The translations under genes and the position numbers were made by a program. 64,000 bases of DNA. It comes from Erinaceus europaeus. Lineage: Eukaryota; Chordata; Mammalia; Eulipotyphla; Erinaceidae. This document shows, piece by piece, positions 34,841 through 46,019 of the stretch. How positions within the stretch are numbered: the stretch's first letter is position 1; the number at the start of each line of letters is the position of its first letter. The DNA lies in assembly GCF_950295315.1 (NCBI RefSeq), contig NC_080171.1:31798361-31862360 (forward strand), in the 5' to 3' direction. The notes beneath the pieces are model-generated. The model did not search any database and was not told the DNA's origin. It saw only the letters and a program-made list of their open reading frames with translations.

Positions 34841-34921
34841 AGACTTGAAAGCTAGGGTGTTCTTGAGGGCAAGAAAGAAACTAGTCATGTTAAAGTGGCT
34901 TAAATAGAAAGGACTTCTGTG

Positions 34922-35178
34922 GGGGCCGGGCTGTGATGCACCTAGTTAAGCACACATATCACCAATTGCAAGGATAGGATAGAGAGAAATCAAGAGAAGA
35001 GTGGAAGACAGAGAGTGAGAGAGAAAGATAGATACCTGCAGACCTGCTTCACTGCTTGTGAAGTGACACCCACCCCACCCCACAGGTTGGGAGCTGTGTG
35101 CTCAAACTGGGATCCCTATGATGGTCTTTGTGCTTTGCGCCACATGCGCTTAACCCCCTGCACTAATGCCCAGTCCCC
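34922..35178 (-). repeat. SINE-A (-) joined to a SINE-B (+) head
   Basis: A sense SINE-B head (about 34,922-34,972, GGGGGCCGGGCTGTGATGC) runs into an antisense SINE-A that lacks its tail (GGATAGAGAGAAATC to TTAACCCCCTGCAC). This is either a deletion or recombination between the two. Confidence 0.7.
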
Positions 35179-35369
35179 AGTAAGGTACATATTCTATTGA
35201 GTGAGCTATCTCCTGACTCTGTATTTTGTGCTGTTAAGTATCAGCACAAAACGAACGGGTGGGCTCTGGGCAGCTACGTGCCATTTTGTCTAGAGCATGC
35301 ACAGCTGGTGAAAGCTCTTCTCTCATTGAAGTGGCACTATGACAAGCTGAACCTGATTTCCTGGAGTAC

Positions 35370-35540
35370 TGCTTGCTTGGGTTTGAACCTTGGCTCTACT
35401 TTTGGCTAACCAGCTGACGAGCTAGTCACTTTACCTCTTGGGTCCTCAATTTCCTTATCTGTAAAGTAGGGGTAATGATGGCATTAAGTATTTATGACAA
35501 TCATGGGCTTGCTGTAAGGATTAAATGAAGATTATATGTC
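35370..35540 (+). repeat. MIR
   Basis: TTTGAACCTTGGCTCTACTT, TCACTTTACCTCTTGGGTCC, TCATCTGTAAA-like TTATCTGTAAAGTAGGGGTA and TAAGGATTAAATGA are the standard order of MIR words. Confidence 0.8.
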
Positions 35541-35542
35541 AA

Positions 35543-35710
35543 GGACCAGAGAGATAGCTCAGTGGGTAGGACCTGTGCTGTGCCATGTACTCGGCCCAGG
35601 TATGAGCCCCAGCTCCATATGGGAGGTGCTGTGACATTGGGAGAGACTCCAGTTTTGTGGTGTCTATTTCTCTCTGTCTCTCTGTATATCTTCTGTCTGA
35701 ATGAAAGAGA
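35543..35710 (+). repeat. SINE-E (tRNA-like)
   Basis: AGAGATAGCTCAGTGGGTAG (A box) and GGTATGAGCCCCAG (weak B box), then a CT-rich part. The TCTCTCT end was copied into the following pyrimidine tract. Confidence 0.6.
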
Positions 35711-35755
35711 AACCTGGAATGGTGAGATTATGCTTATATGAGGTCCTTGTGTTTC

Positions 35756-35918
35756 TGTCTCTGTCTTCTCTCTCCCCTCCCCTCTCCTCCCCTCCCCTCC
35801 CCTCTCCTCCCCTCTCTTCTCTCTCTCCCACACACACACACAAACACACCATATGACATGATGCATTTTTGCTTTGCAAAACCTAGGAAAAGCATGTTGT
35901 GTGTGTGTGTGTGTGTGT
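35756..35918. repeat. Pyrimidine tract, (CA)n and (TG)n
   Basis: CTCCCCTCCCC-type repeats to about 35,830, a short CA run, and (TG)n at 35,898-35,918. Confidence 0.8.
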
Positions 35919-36173
35919 TTGTGTATCTTAGAACGTGGCCCATAGTAAGATGTGAAAAATATTACAATTATCTTTATATGACATAAAGGTATATTGGAAG
36001 TACCCTCCTAAGTAGTAGAAAGCTTTTTTTATTTTTTAAATTTTTTATTTATAAAAAGGAAACATTGACTAAACCATAGGATAAGAGGGGTACAACTCCA
36101 CACAATTCCCACCACCCAAACTCTGTATCCCATTCCCTCCCCTGATAGCTTTCTTATTCTTTGTTGGTATGCT

Positions 36174-38055
36174 GGCCAGTCTTGCAATGATGTTATTCCT
36201 CGTGCCCACCTTTGCTGCAGTTTTTATGAGATGTTCGTGAAATGACAGAGTGCGATCGAGAGTAATGCCAAGATAGACTGGCTGGGCTTCATGCTGGATT
36301 CTCGTATCGCCAAGCTGCACATTAAACTCACGTGAGGCCGAGGCATGGTGTAGATGGAAAACAGAAGATACCGTTTTTGCAGTGCTAGGGATTAGTCGCC
36401 ATTTTTTACAGTAATCAGATATCAGAGACATGTCTTTCGTGAGTGTTTCCTCGAGGATGTCGAACTTGGATGCCTGAGTTGCACAGCAGATGTCATCGGC
36501 GTAGATGAACTTCCTTGAAGAAGTTTCTGGGAGGTCATTGATGTAAATATTAAATAGCGTAGGAGCCAGAACAGAGCCCTGGGGGAGGCCACTTGAGACA
36601 AGTCTCCATCTGCTAGACTTGTCACCCAGATGCACCCGGAATCTTCTGTTTTGGAGAAGAAACAATCTAGTGTTGGCCACCCATGGAGGCAGGCATCTTG
36701 AGATCTTGACTAGGAGACCACGGTGCCAGACCATGTCATAGGCTGCTGTGAGATCAACAAAGACAGCACCCATCTTTAAATTCTTCTGGAATCCATTTTC
36801 AATGTAAGTTGAGAGGGCCAGGGCTTGTTCACAGGTAGATCTTCCTGGGCGGAAACCAGCTTGGGCGGGTGATAGGAATTTCTCTGTAAGATGAGAAATA
36901 CGTGACAGAAGCAGCCTCTCAAGGAGTTTGTAACACATGGAGAGGAGAGAAATTGGTCTATAGCTGGCGGCCAGTGTTGGGTCTTTCTTTGGTTTCAAAA
37001 CCGCTATAATCTTCGCACGACGCCAAACTTTGGGCATAGACTTAGATTCCAAGATGTGGGACAGGAATGAAGTGAGCCACTTCTTTGCCGCGGGGCCCAG
37101 GTTAAGAATGAGTTCTGGGGTGATGTTATCATAGCCAGCAGCTGTTCCCGGTTTAACCCTCTTCAAAGCGTCTTCCAGTTCAGACAGTGTAAAGGGAGAG
37201 AGTTTTGGAGATGGACAAGATAACCTGAAGTGGGATGACCACTCATGGGAAATTTCTCTTTTCCAGACTGGGTCGATCTTACCACGTCCAACTTGAGTTA
37301 GGTGACTGGCCACTGAGTTTGGAGATACGGGAGGATGGGAGACGGGAGGGGGTTGGCTACCGGCACCCAGACTGTGAAGAAGCTTCCAGGCCTTCCTACT
37401 TGAGTGGGTGAAGTTCAGATTTTCCGTGAGTTGTTGCCAGCGGGCTTGGTGTGCTGCATCCAGGGAGGGAATGAGATGGTCAGCCACATCTGGGTCGCCC
37501 GACTCATCATACTGCTTTAGTAGTTGCTTGCATTCAGCATCAAGACAAGGCGTATAGTTAGCACGTCTCCCACGAGGAATGGCTTGGGAAGCTGCTTTGA
37601 AGATGGCTTGGCGGAAGCGCCTGTAGGAATCTTCAGAGGGGATGGAGTTAATTGGAATTGCAGGAATAGATTTGTTGGTAAGATCACTGAACAGACACCA
37701 GTTTGCTTTTCAAAAGTTCCATCTTAGTTTCTCCGAGCACAGAATCAGTGGGAGCTGGAGACCAATGTGGATGATAGCTGGGCGGTGATGACTGTGCGGG
37801 AAGATCTTGAGAACTTGTCTCGTAGCGGGAAAGGCTTGGCCGTTGACTGTGCTAATCCAGCACAGGTCGGGTGACGAGTCTTTATTCCATCTAGCACTGT
37901 GAAAAGAGCCTGACTGTTTGGGATCGTATAATAGGGAGAGGTCATTCGCTGAAGCCCAGTCGGCTAAGATAGAGCTGTCAGCACGAGTGGAGGAATATCC
38001 CCAGTCTTGGTGATGACTATTAAAGTCTCCAACGTGAAAGGCTGGGTGATCAGGC
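36174..38055 (-). pseudogene. Vingi endonuclease-RT segment (copy B, inverted)
   Basis: Reading leftward: endonuclease motif VGDFNSHHQDWGYSS, a FHSARWNKDSSPDLCW block, then a TGA at 37,710-37,712. The same frame continues with KANW, the linker IPRGRRANYTPC and RT motifs GFRPGRSTCEQALALSTY, FVDLTAAYDMVWH, GLPQGSVLAPTLFNIYINDL and catalytic YADD (about 36,492-36,503). The TGA is the only stop over about 1.88 kb. No RNase H is present. The first part of the endonuclease is missing. Confidence 0.85.
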
Positions 38056-38758
38056 CTCATGAAGCACGAGCGCTTCCACACTACAATCATCATCTCTGGC
38101 ATTATGCTATTCCACTGCAGAATACTGTGCCCCAGTATGGTTCCGTAGCCCCCATGTCTACTTGGTCGATTCCAAATTATATTCCTCCATGAGGATAATT
38201 TCTGGAACCATCCGTTCCACCCCGGTTCCATGGCTGCCAGTCCTTAGCAACATCGCCCCGCCAGATATTCGTCGGGATGCGACATCATCTAAGTTCATTT
38301 CCCACGTCTACGCTCGACCGGACCTGCCAATATCGGCGGATATCTTCGCCCACCCTGTCCAACGCTTGACGTCTCGTCACCCAATCTGGTCTCCTACGCC
38401 TACACTGAACTTCTCTGTTCCAGACTCTTGGAAACAGACTTGGCAGTCAGCTGAGGTAAAGAACAAACACCTCATCACAGACCCCTGCAAGCGTCAACCC
38501 GGCTTTGACCTAGCACGTTATGATTGGGCCCTCCTCAATCGCTATCGAACAGGCCATGGCCGGTGCGCCGCTATGTTCCATCGCTGGGGAGCCAGAGACG
38601 ACCCGAACTGCCCCTGCGGCTACAGACAGACTATGACCCACATAGTCAACGACTGCCACCTCTCCAGATTCAAAGGAGGTCTCGAAACTTTACATCAGGC
38701 TCAACCTGACACTGTTGACTGGCTACGGAAGAAGGGCAAACGCTAGAAGAAGAAGAAG
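36174..38758 (+). mobile_element. Vingi LINE copy B with 5' inversion (twin priming)
   Basis: Two Vingi segments in opposite orientation. About 36,172-38,055 is inverted and holds part of the endonuclease and most of RT. About 38,056-38,758 is forward and holds the C-terminal domain, TAG and AGA tail. The 10-bp duplication TTGGTATGCT (36,164-36,173 and 38,759-38,768) spans both, so it was one event. The segments are adjacent in the element, with almost nothing lost between them. Confidence 0.88.
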
Positions 38759-39083
38759 TTGGTATGCTTCTAAATTCTGCTTCTAAGACCCCTTCTGTTA
38801 CATTGCTTGAGGCTGTGGTCTATTTACATTCACTGTTTTACCTGGGTCCCGCCCTGCCTGCAGGGTATTGGTTTAATCCCCACTGGTTAGATGGAAGCTT
38901 TTTATGTTCTGTTCATGCGCTTTTTTTGCTCTGCCCCCTCTCCTAGTCATTTCCTTTCCCTTGTCACTTCTGGTGAAGAGATGCATAAAAGGCGATGTAT
39001 CTGATTAATAAATGAGATACTGCTTACCAGCTCAGCCATGAGTCCCTGGTGGTCTGTCTCCTGCCTGTGAAGCTAGACCGGAA

Positions 39084-39435
39084 ATTTTTTTTTTTTTTTT
39101 TGGCTCCAGGGTTATTGCTGGGGCTCGGTGCCTGCACTACGAATCCACTGCTCCTGGAAGCTATTTTTTCCCATTTTGTTGCCCTTGTTGTTGTTCTTGT
39201 TGTAGTTCTTATTGTTGTCATAGCTGTTGTTGTTGTTGGATAGGACAGAGAGAAATGGAGAGAGGAGGGGAAGACAGAGAGGAGGAGAGAAAGATAGACA
39301 CCTGCAGACCTACTTCACCGCTTGTGAAGTGAGCTCCTGTGGGTAGGGAGCTGAGACCTCAAACTGGGATCCTTACGTTGGCCCTTGTGCTTTGCATCAT
39401 GTGCGTTTAACCTGCTGTGCTACCGCCCGACTCCC
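39084..39435 (-). repeat. SINE-Ax
   Basis: Antisense with a long T run, GGTTATTGCTGGGGCTCGG and a near-consensus body. Its target duplication is the L1-A AGCTTTCTTATTCTT, with the left copy now beyond the LTR. Confidence 0.85.
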
Positions 39436-39745
39436 AGCTTTCTTATTCTTTAACCCTCTGTGAGTATGGACCCAAGATCATTGTGGGATGCAGAGGGTGG
39501 AAGGTCTGGCTTCTGTGATTGCTTCCCCACTGAACATCGGTGTTTACAGGTTGATCCATACTCCCAGCCTGCCTGCCTCTCTTTTTCCCTAGTGGGGCAG
39601 GGCTCTGGGGAAGCGGAGCTCCAGGACATATTGGTGGGATTGTCTGTCCAGGGAAGTCTGGTCGACATCATGCTAGCATCTGGAACCTGGTGGTTGAAAA
39701 TAGAGTTAACCTACGAAACCAAACAAATTGTTGACCAGTAGTAGG

Positions 39746-40184
39746 AAGCTTTAGTTGAGAATCTAAGGTCTTTAAGACCAAACTCCATTACTTTCTATTT
39801 TTATGAGATCTAGATCAAATGACTGGGACTTCTCTTCATCATTTGTGACTAGGTGTATTATTAGTTTTTCAATCCCCAGCCTATTTTGGATTGTTGAGAT
39901 GGTGTATGTAAAAGCACGTTGTAATGTTAAACATCATCCAAATATAGAATATGAAGGTAATTTAGCTGGCAGAAAGGAGTTCACTCTTCCCAGAATTTCT
40001 GATCTATTAGAATAGGAAGTGAATAGTCACTTGTAAACATGCAGGTGTGCTGAGTGTCAGGGCCCACGCTGACCTAGTTGGTGAAACTTATGCTAGATCC
40101 AGCCAATTGCTCCTTCTCTTTTGTTGTAAGGACTGTCCAGTGTTCTATTGAACTCATCCAGGATGCCATTCAGAGCGTGCATTG
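39746..40184 (+). other. Unassigned intronic sequence
   Basis: About 440 bp without a recognisable repeat or exon. Confidence 0.5.
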
Positions 40185-40197
40185 AAAATCAGCCACA

Positions 40198-40542
40198 GGG
40201 GTCGGGCGGTGGCGCAGTGGGTTAAGCGCATGTGGCGCAAAGCGCAGGGACCGGCGTAAGGATCCCGGTTCGAGCCCCCGGCTCCCCACCTGCAGGGGAG
40301 TCCCTTCACAGGCGGTGAAGCAGGTCTGCAGGTGTCTATCGTTCTCTCCCCTTCTCTGTCTTCCCCTCCTCTCTCCATTTCTCTCTGTCCTATCCAACAA
40401 CGAATTGCGTCAACAAGGGCAATAATAATAGCCACAACGAAGCTGCAACAAAAGGGGGAAAAAATGGCCTCCAGGAGCGGTGGATTCATGGTGCAGGCAC
40501 CGAGCCCAGCAATAACCCTGGAGGAGGAAAAAAAAAAAAAAA
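40198..40542 (+). repeat. SINE-Ax, near consensus, 13-bp target duplication
   Basis: Sense copy with the cleanest A box (GGTGGCGCAGTGGGTTAAG) and B box (GGTTCGAGCCCCCGG) in the window. AAAATCAGCCACA lies at 40,185-40,197 and 40,543-40,555. It is probably one of the youngest SINEs here. Confidence 0.92.
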
Positions 40543-40555
40543 AAAATCAGCCACA

Positions 40556-40958
40556 AAAGGGCTAGATGGGAGAGACAATTCATTAAATACTGTAGCCCCA
40601 CTCTGACATTTTCAGGCCTGGATTACATGAGCCAGCTCTTTATGTTGAGGGCACCTGAGAAGAAGGGTGATATGATGTCAGTGGTCTGCTCAGATCTTAT
40701 CTGCTCATGTCCTCAAAGCAAAGGCAGAATGGGTTGATGGCAGGCGGGGATACAGTGCAGTTAGCCCCTCATCATTAGGACAGAATATCAGCTGGGTGCA
40801 TTCATCTATTTACTTACTTATTTACTTACTTATTTCCAAGCCATATTTCATTTGTGATTATAGACCCACATGTTACCCAGCACCAAAGTTCTGTGCTCTC
40901 ACCCTCTCAACCATATCACCGTATTTCTCACAAAGGCTAAGACTTAGAGTTTGCTTTT
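40556..40958 (+). other. Unassigned intronic sequence
   Basis: About 400 bp. It contains a short TTTACTTACTTA repeat near 40,808 and nothing else I can identify. Confidence 0.45.
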
Positions 40959-40959
40959 T

Positions 40960-41130
40960 CTTAAATTATTTATTTATTGGATAGAGACAGAAATTGAGAC
41001 AGGGAGGAGAGGTAGAGAGGGCTAGAGACAGACACCCACAGCATTGCTTCACTGCTTGTGAAGCTTCTGTCCTGCAGGTGAGGGGGCTTGAACCCCAGTC
41101 CTGTAATGGATGTGCCACTGCCTGACCCTT
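40960..41130 (-). repeat. SINE-B, shortened
   Basis: Antisense: TTATTTATTGGATAGAGACAG to ATGTGCCACTGCCTGACCC, with part of the head deleted. Confidence 0.75.
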
Positions 41131-41428
41131 GTTGTTGTTTTTTTTCCCTTTCTTTCAAGTTTGTGTGCTTCAGTTGTCTAGATTCCATACATGAGTGAAA
41201 CCACCTGCTAGTTGTCTTTTATCTCTTATTTTGCTAAGCACTGTCACAACTGGGTGTTTTGAAGTTCCTCTCACTAGTTCCAGTTCAGACTGACTTCAAC
41301 ATGACGGGCATATCCTAGCTCATATATCCAGAAATCCTGGTCTAAAGGCCACATTCCAGGACAATCTTGTTTTTTTGTGATGGCTTCATCAATGGACAGT
41401 GGTGAAATGTTCCAGTTCTCACATTTTC

Positions 41429-42928
41429 TTTTTCTTTTTTTTTTTTTAATTTTTTTTTTTTTAAGAAAGGATTAGTGAACAAAAGCATAAGGTAGGAGGG
41501 GTACAACTCCACACAATTCCCAACACCCAATCCCCATAACCCACCCCCTCCCATGGTAGCTTTCCCATTCTCTATCCCTCTGGGAGCATGGACCCAGGGT
41601 CGTTGAGGGTTGCAGAAGGTAGAAGGTCTGGCTTCTGTAATTGCTTCCCCGCTGAACATGGGCGTTGACTGGTCGGTCCATACCCCCAGTCTGCCTCTCT
41701 CTTTCCCTAGTAGGGTGTGACTCTGGGGAAGCTGAGCTCCAGGACACATTGGTGGGGTCTTCAATCCAGGGAAGCCTAGCCAGCATCCTGGTGGCATCTG
41801 GAACCTGGTGATTGAAAAGAGAGTTAACATATGAAGCCAAACAACTTGTTGAGCAATCATGGATCCCAAGCTTGGAGTAGTGGAGAGGAAGTGTTAGGGA
41901 GGTACTCACTGCAAACTCTAGTGTAGTCCTGCTTTCAGGTATATATTTTGCAGTAGTTTATGGATACGTGTGCACATAAGCTCTCTCTCACAGAAACTGG
42001 TGTATATCTAGGTTATGGGACTTTGTTAGAAAGTGAACTACCTGAGATGAAATTAGAGTGTACTATTAAAGGAAAGGTCTCACCCGAGTAATGAAGCTGA
42101 AGGGTTGTCATTCCACACGTGAAGTCTCTGGATACATTCATAGGTGAAGCATGTTGAGGTAGCAATCGTAGCTTTGGTTAGGTTGTGGTCGGCAGATGCA
42201 ATGTTATTTGGTTTGGATTGGGAGATGCATACGGGAAAGTGGGCCCTATCCAAGGGTTCCAGGACTGGGGGAAGTAGGGGCTCTATAGTGAAGATGTGAG
42301 GTTCCTGCTGTCTTAGGGTTCAAAAAGACAATCAATAGTTAATATTATCATCACATTATTTGTTAATTGGGTTAACTTTGAAAAGTCCCTTTGTTATGGT
42401 TTGCTGGACAGTACCCAGTATCTTGTATATAGCTGTGCTATTGGGAGCTTCTAATCTACTTGGTCTAGGCTTTTGAGAGAGTCCGCATATCAAATACATA
42501 GCCTATATATTAAAAAGATTCAGTTTGTCTTTTGAGAAACTTTGAGACATACAATTGATTTCCCCCTCTCATATTAATTAACTACTGATTTATATGTCTA
42601 CATTTTGCTAGGAGTGTACATAAACACCATTCCCACCACCAAAGGACTGTGACCCATCCCTCCCGCCCACTCCCACCCCCCACTGGCCCAGAAAGCTACA
42701 TGTCTACCCCTCACCAGTGGGCTTTTACTTTGGTGCCCTACTTACAACTTGATCAGGTTCTGCCCTTAGTTTCCCTTTCAGATCTTCCTAGTCAGCTTCT
42801 GTTGATGAGTGGGATCATCCCATACTCATCTTTATCTCTCTGACTTAGTTCACTTAACATAATTCCTTCTAGCTCTGTCCAAGATGGGTCAGAGAAGGTG
42901 GGTTCATTGTTCTTGATAGCTGCATAGT
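41429..42928 (-). mobile_element. 5'-truncated L1-A with 16-bp target duplication
   Basis: A 1.5-kb L1-A 3' end. Its right end holds the last 45 codons of ORF2 (EYYA.IKNNEPTFSDPSW, ending GMIPLINRS) and the rest is 3' UTR. CAGTTCTCACATTTTC flanks it at 41,413-41,428 and 42,929-42,944. The 3' end carries two T runs on the + strand. Confidence 0.9.
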
Positions 42929-42949
42929 CAGTTCTCACATTTTCATAGG

Positions 42950-43080
42950 AAGGTGGAGGGTAGATAGCATAATGGCCATGCAAAGAGGTTTTCATGCCTG
43001 AGGCTCCAAAGCCCCAGGTTCAGTCCCCCGCATCACCATAAGCCAGAGCTGAATAGTGCTCTGGTTAAAGAAAAAAGAAA
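42950..43080 (+). repeat. SINE-C
   Basis: Sense, next to the L1 junction: GATAGCATAATGGCCATGC, CAGGTTCAGTCCCCCG and CCAGAGCTGAATAGTGC. Confidence 0.8.
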
Positions 43081-43539
43081 AAGAAGAGCAAAATTATTCC
43101 CCACTCAGCATTACAAGGGAAAAGTTCTGCTGTCAGTTATTCTAGCAGACTTCTCAGTCTATACTCTTACTCACTTCTGAGCCAATGGCTGAGATCACTG
43201 AGCAAGAATGTGCTGATTAGGAGAGTGCAACCACCTCCATGATCCTAGAGCTCAGGATGGACTCTGCACTCCTCCAGGTGCTGGTTTGTATGGAGGAGGG
43301 TATTGCTTCCAAATCAGGCTCCTCTTTGGTAGCGAGAAGCCAGAGTGGCAGCACCAGCTTGAACACACCCCCTTAATGCTTTAGTGATTTCAGCTGGGTA
43401 AGGAGCCCTTAACATGTGATCCTGGGATCCTAGGTCCTTCATAGATCCTTCCTGGGGGAAGGGATCTATGAAGTTCAAAATGTTCTCACAATAGTGTAGC
43501 CTGCCCATTGCTCCTTCTGGTAACAGTTTCATTGACAAC
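43081..43539 (+). other. Unassigned intronic sequence
   Basis: About 460 bp with no recognised repeat. Confidence 0.45.
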
Positions 43540-44165
43540 TCTTACGTATTCTAAAGTCCACCTACTTAAAATGTGTTCTATTTTAGTACAGTACAGTCAG
43601 ATAATTGTGCAACCATTCCTACCACCAACTGTAGACCATCTTCATCATTCCCCAAAGTAAATCTGTGCCTTATAGCAACCATGGTCCTGGTAACCAGCAG
43701 TCCACCTTCTTTCTCATTAGCTTTGTCTGTTTTGGACATTTGATAAAAATCAAGTCACATAGTATGTCTGCTCTAGTGACTGGTTAAGGTCCCCTCACAT
43801 TGTAGTGTGTGCCAGTACTTCTTTTGTTTTTGTTGTGAGTCTCCTGCTGTGTGGCTAGATCATCCCTTGATGAAAATTTGGCCTTTCTACATCTTGGCTA
43901 CTATGAGTATTGCTCCAGTGAACATTCCCTTGGAAGTTGCTGTGTGGTCACAAATTTCATTTTATCTCACCTGGGAGAGAAGTCACTTACTTAAATGGCA
44001 GTTATACACTTATGGTTTTGAGGAGCCTGTTTTTCCCAAGCAGGGACACTGTTTTACATCTCTACCAGCAGTGTGGGAATCGTCAACACTTGGTACTGTC
44101 TGGATGTGAAGTTTTACCTCGTTGTGGTTTTGATTTTCATTTCCTTTTACCAGGTGGGCCACCCC
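43540..44165 (-). repeat. Ancient mammalian L1 3' region
   Basis: Diverged but ordered words: TAATTGTGCAACCATTCCTACC, CTATGAGTATTGCTCCAGTG, ACATCTCTACCAGCAGTGTG and CTCGTTGTGGTTTTGATTTTC. This is the layout of an old L1M-type 3' end on the minus strand, shared by placental mammals. Confidence 0.7.
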
Positions 44166-44189
44166 TGGTCTACTGTCTTTATTTTATTT

Positions 44190-44310
44190 TTTATTAGTGA
44201 TGTAATAATGATCAACAAGATTGTGGGATAAGTGGGGTATAATTCCACACAATTATCATCACTAGAGTTTCACATCCGATCCCTTCCATTGGAAGCTTCC
44301 CTATTTTTTA
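44190..44310 (-). mobile_element. L1-A 3' end fragment
   Basis: GTGATGTAATAATGATCAAC, GATAAGTGGGGTATAATTCC and CATTGGAAGCTTCCCTA match a diverged L1-A 3' terminus. Confidence 0.65.
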
Positions 44311-44319
44311 AATAAATGT

Positions 44320-44420
44320 TTATTTATTATTATTATTGTTATTGCCAGCAGGGTTATTGCTGGGACTCTCTGCTAGCACTAAGAGTTCACCAGTGATGGT
44401 GGCCATTTTTTTCTTTCTTT

Positions 44421-44473
<53 letters not shown>

Positions 44474-44965
44474 TTTATTAGATAGGAAAGAAAGAAATTG
44501 AGAGAAGGGCACCAGGTGGTAGTGCAATGGGTTAAGCGCACATGGCGCAAAGTACGAGGACCGGCGTAAGGATCCCAGTTCGAGCCCCCGGCTCCCCACC
44601 TGCAGGGGAGTCGCTTCACAGGCGGTGAAGCAAGTCTGCAGGTGTCTGTCTTTCCCTCTCTCTGTCTTCCCCTCCTCTTTCCATTTCTCTCTGTTCTATC
44701 CAACAACAGTAATACTAACAACAGCAATACTAACAAAAACAATAAACAAGGGCAACAAAAGGGAAAAAAGATTAATAAAATTTTAAAAAACAAAAGAAAT
44801 TGAGAGAGGACAGAGAGCTAGAGAGAGGGAGACAAAGATACCTGTAGACCTGCTTCCCCACTTGTGAAGTGGACCCCCTGCAGGTGGGGAGTGGGGGGCT
44901 TGAACACAGGTCCTTGCACTTGGTAATATGTGCACTTAACTGGGTGTGCCACCACCCATACCTCA
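44320..44965 (-). repeat. SINE-Ax, split by a sense SINE-A
   Basis: Antisense arms at about 44,320-44,505 and 44,793-44,965. A 23-unit (TA)n microsatellite (44,424-44,470) lies in the left arm. CACCAGTGATGGTGGCC is the long-form extension. Confidence 0.8.
44506..44792 (+). repeat. SINE-A with 15-bp target duplication
   Basis: Sense copy with a good B box (AGTTCGAGCCCCCGG). AAAGAAATTGAGAGA flanks it at 44,491-44,505 and 44,793-44,807, inside another SINE-A. Confidence 0.9.
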
Positions 44966-45029
44966 ATATTTCTGTATTTATTAACAAGGGTGGGGAGAGG
45001 AAAAAAAAACAACCAAGAGTATCATTCTA

Positions 45030-45115
45030 TTATATGCAATGTCAAGGATTGAACTCAGGACCTTACGCTTAAGAATCCAACACTTTACCACTATGCCACC
45101 TCCTGGGCTGCTGGT
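45030..45115 (-). repeat. Diverged tRNA-related SINE
   Basis: AAGGATTGAACTCAGGACC and CACTTTACCACTATGCCACC look like an antisense tRNA-derived head. The family is uncertain. Confidence 0.4.
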
Positions 45116-45448
45116 TTGCCTTTTTAATCATTGATTTGTAAGGACTCTTTGTGTATTCTGCATACAATACTTACACAATAAGTGACTTGTGGGACAGTGT
45201 GATAGCTCATGTGGAAGAGTGCCTGCTCTGCTATATACAAATAGACACGAAACTGTGCTCTTAAAATCTTACTATAGTGTAAACCAGTGCTAAGTCAGTT
45301 AAAAGGAAGAAGAACATTCTGACTCAGTCTTAGAAGGCCCCAGAGATTTGGTTTTTCTAAGAAGTTTTGAGGTGATGCTACTGTCTGTGGACTAGACTGG
45401 GGACAGTGGGATGCCAGTGGAATTTATATGTCTACCAGTGATCTTATT

Positions 45449-45634
45449 ATTTTTAAATTTCAGTTAATGGTTTACTGTCAACAGTAAAATACTACAGTTT
45501 GTACATGTGTAAAATTTCTCAGTTTTCCACATTTCCATTCACACCCCACTAGGTCCTCCTCTGCCATCATTTTCCAGGACTAGGACCTGAACCCTTCCCC
45601 CCACCCCAGAGTCTTTTACTTTGGTGCAATACAA
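45449..45634 (-). mobile_element. 5'-truncated L1-B 3' end, 13-bp target duplication
   Basis: CAGTTAATGGTTTACTGTC to AGAGTCTTTTACTTTGGTGC is L1-B 3' UTR. CAGTGATCTTATT lies at 45,436-45,448 and 45,635-45,647. Confidence 0.85.
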
Positions 45635-45649
45635 CAGTGATCTTATTTT

Positions 45650-45710
45650 TTAAATGATTTATTTATTTATTTGATAGGACTGAGGAACTGAGAAGGGAAG
45701 GGAAGATAGT

Positions 45711-45742
<32 letters not shown>

Positions 45743-45922
45743 TACCTGCAGCAATACTTCACAACTCAGATAGTGGGAGAGGGAGAGGGAGAGGGACCTG
45801 CAGCACTGCTTCACACCTCATGAAGCTTTCCCCTGACAAGTGAGGACAGAGGGTTTGAATCCAGGTCCTTACATGGGACAATGTGTGTGCTGAACTAGGT
45901 GTACCACCACCTGATTCCCCTC
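45650..45922 (-). repeat. SINE-B with partial internal duplication
   Basis: Antisense. The ATACCTGCAGCAATACTTCAC segment recurs as ACCTGCAGCACTGCTTCAC about 55 bp later, with a GAGAGG run between. Confidence 0.7.
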
Positions 45923-46019
45923 TCCCAGTGATCTTAACTTTGTTGAATGTGGGGGACCTTGTAACCCGTTCTCTCTCCTGGCACATGTCACTTAGTAGAG
46001 TTGGGGGTTGGGGGGCAGG

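Larger units (their letters stand above)
36162..39083 (+). mobile_element. Solo LTR, split by Vingi copy B
   Basis: Starts TGTTGGTATGCT at 36,162, resumes at 38,769 and ends near 39,083. ACCCCTTCTGTT, GCATAAAAGG (about 38,980), TTAATAAATGAGATACTGC and CCATGAGTCCCTGGT match the 1805-2224 LTR, so both belong to one family. The 3' terminal CA is lost at the SINE junction. Confidence 0.7.
36028..39745 (-). mobile_element. 5'-truncated L1-A 3' end, split by LTR, Vingi and SINE
   Basis: L1-A 3' UTR at 36,028-36,161 (GATAAGAGGGGTACAACTCC) resumes at about 39,451 (TAACCCTCTGTGAGTATGG) and runs to about 39,745. AGCTTTCTTATTCTT occurs at both edges of the gap (36,147-36,161 and 39,436-39,450), a target duplication for the intervening SINE. 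Confidence 0.8.
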
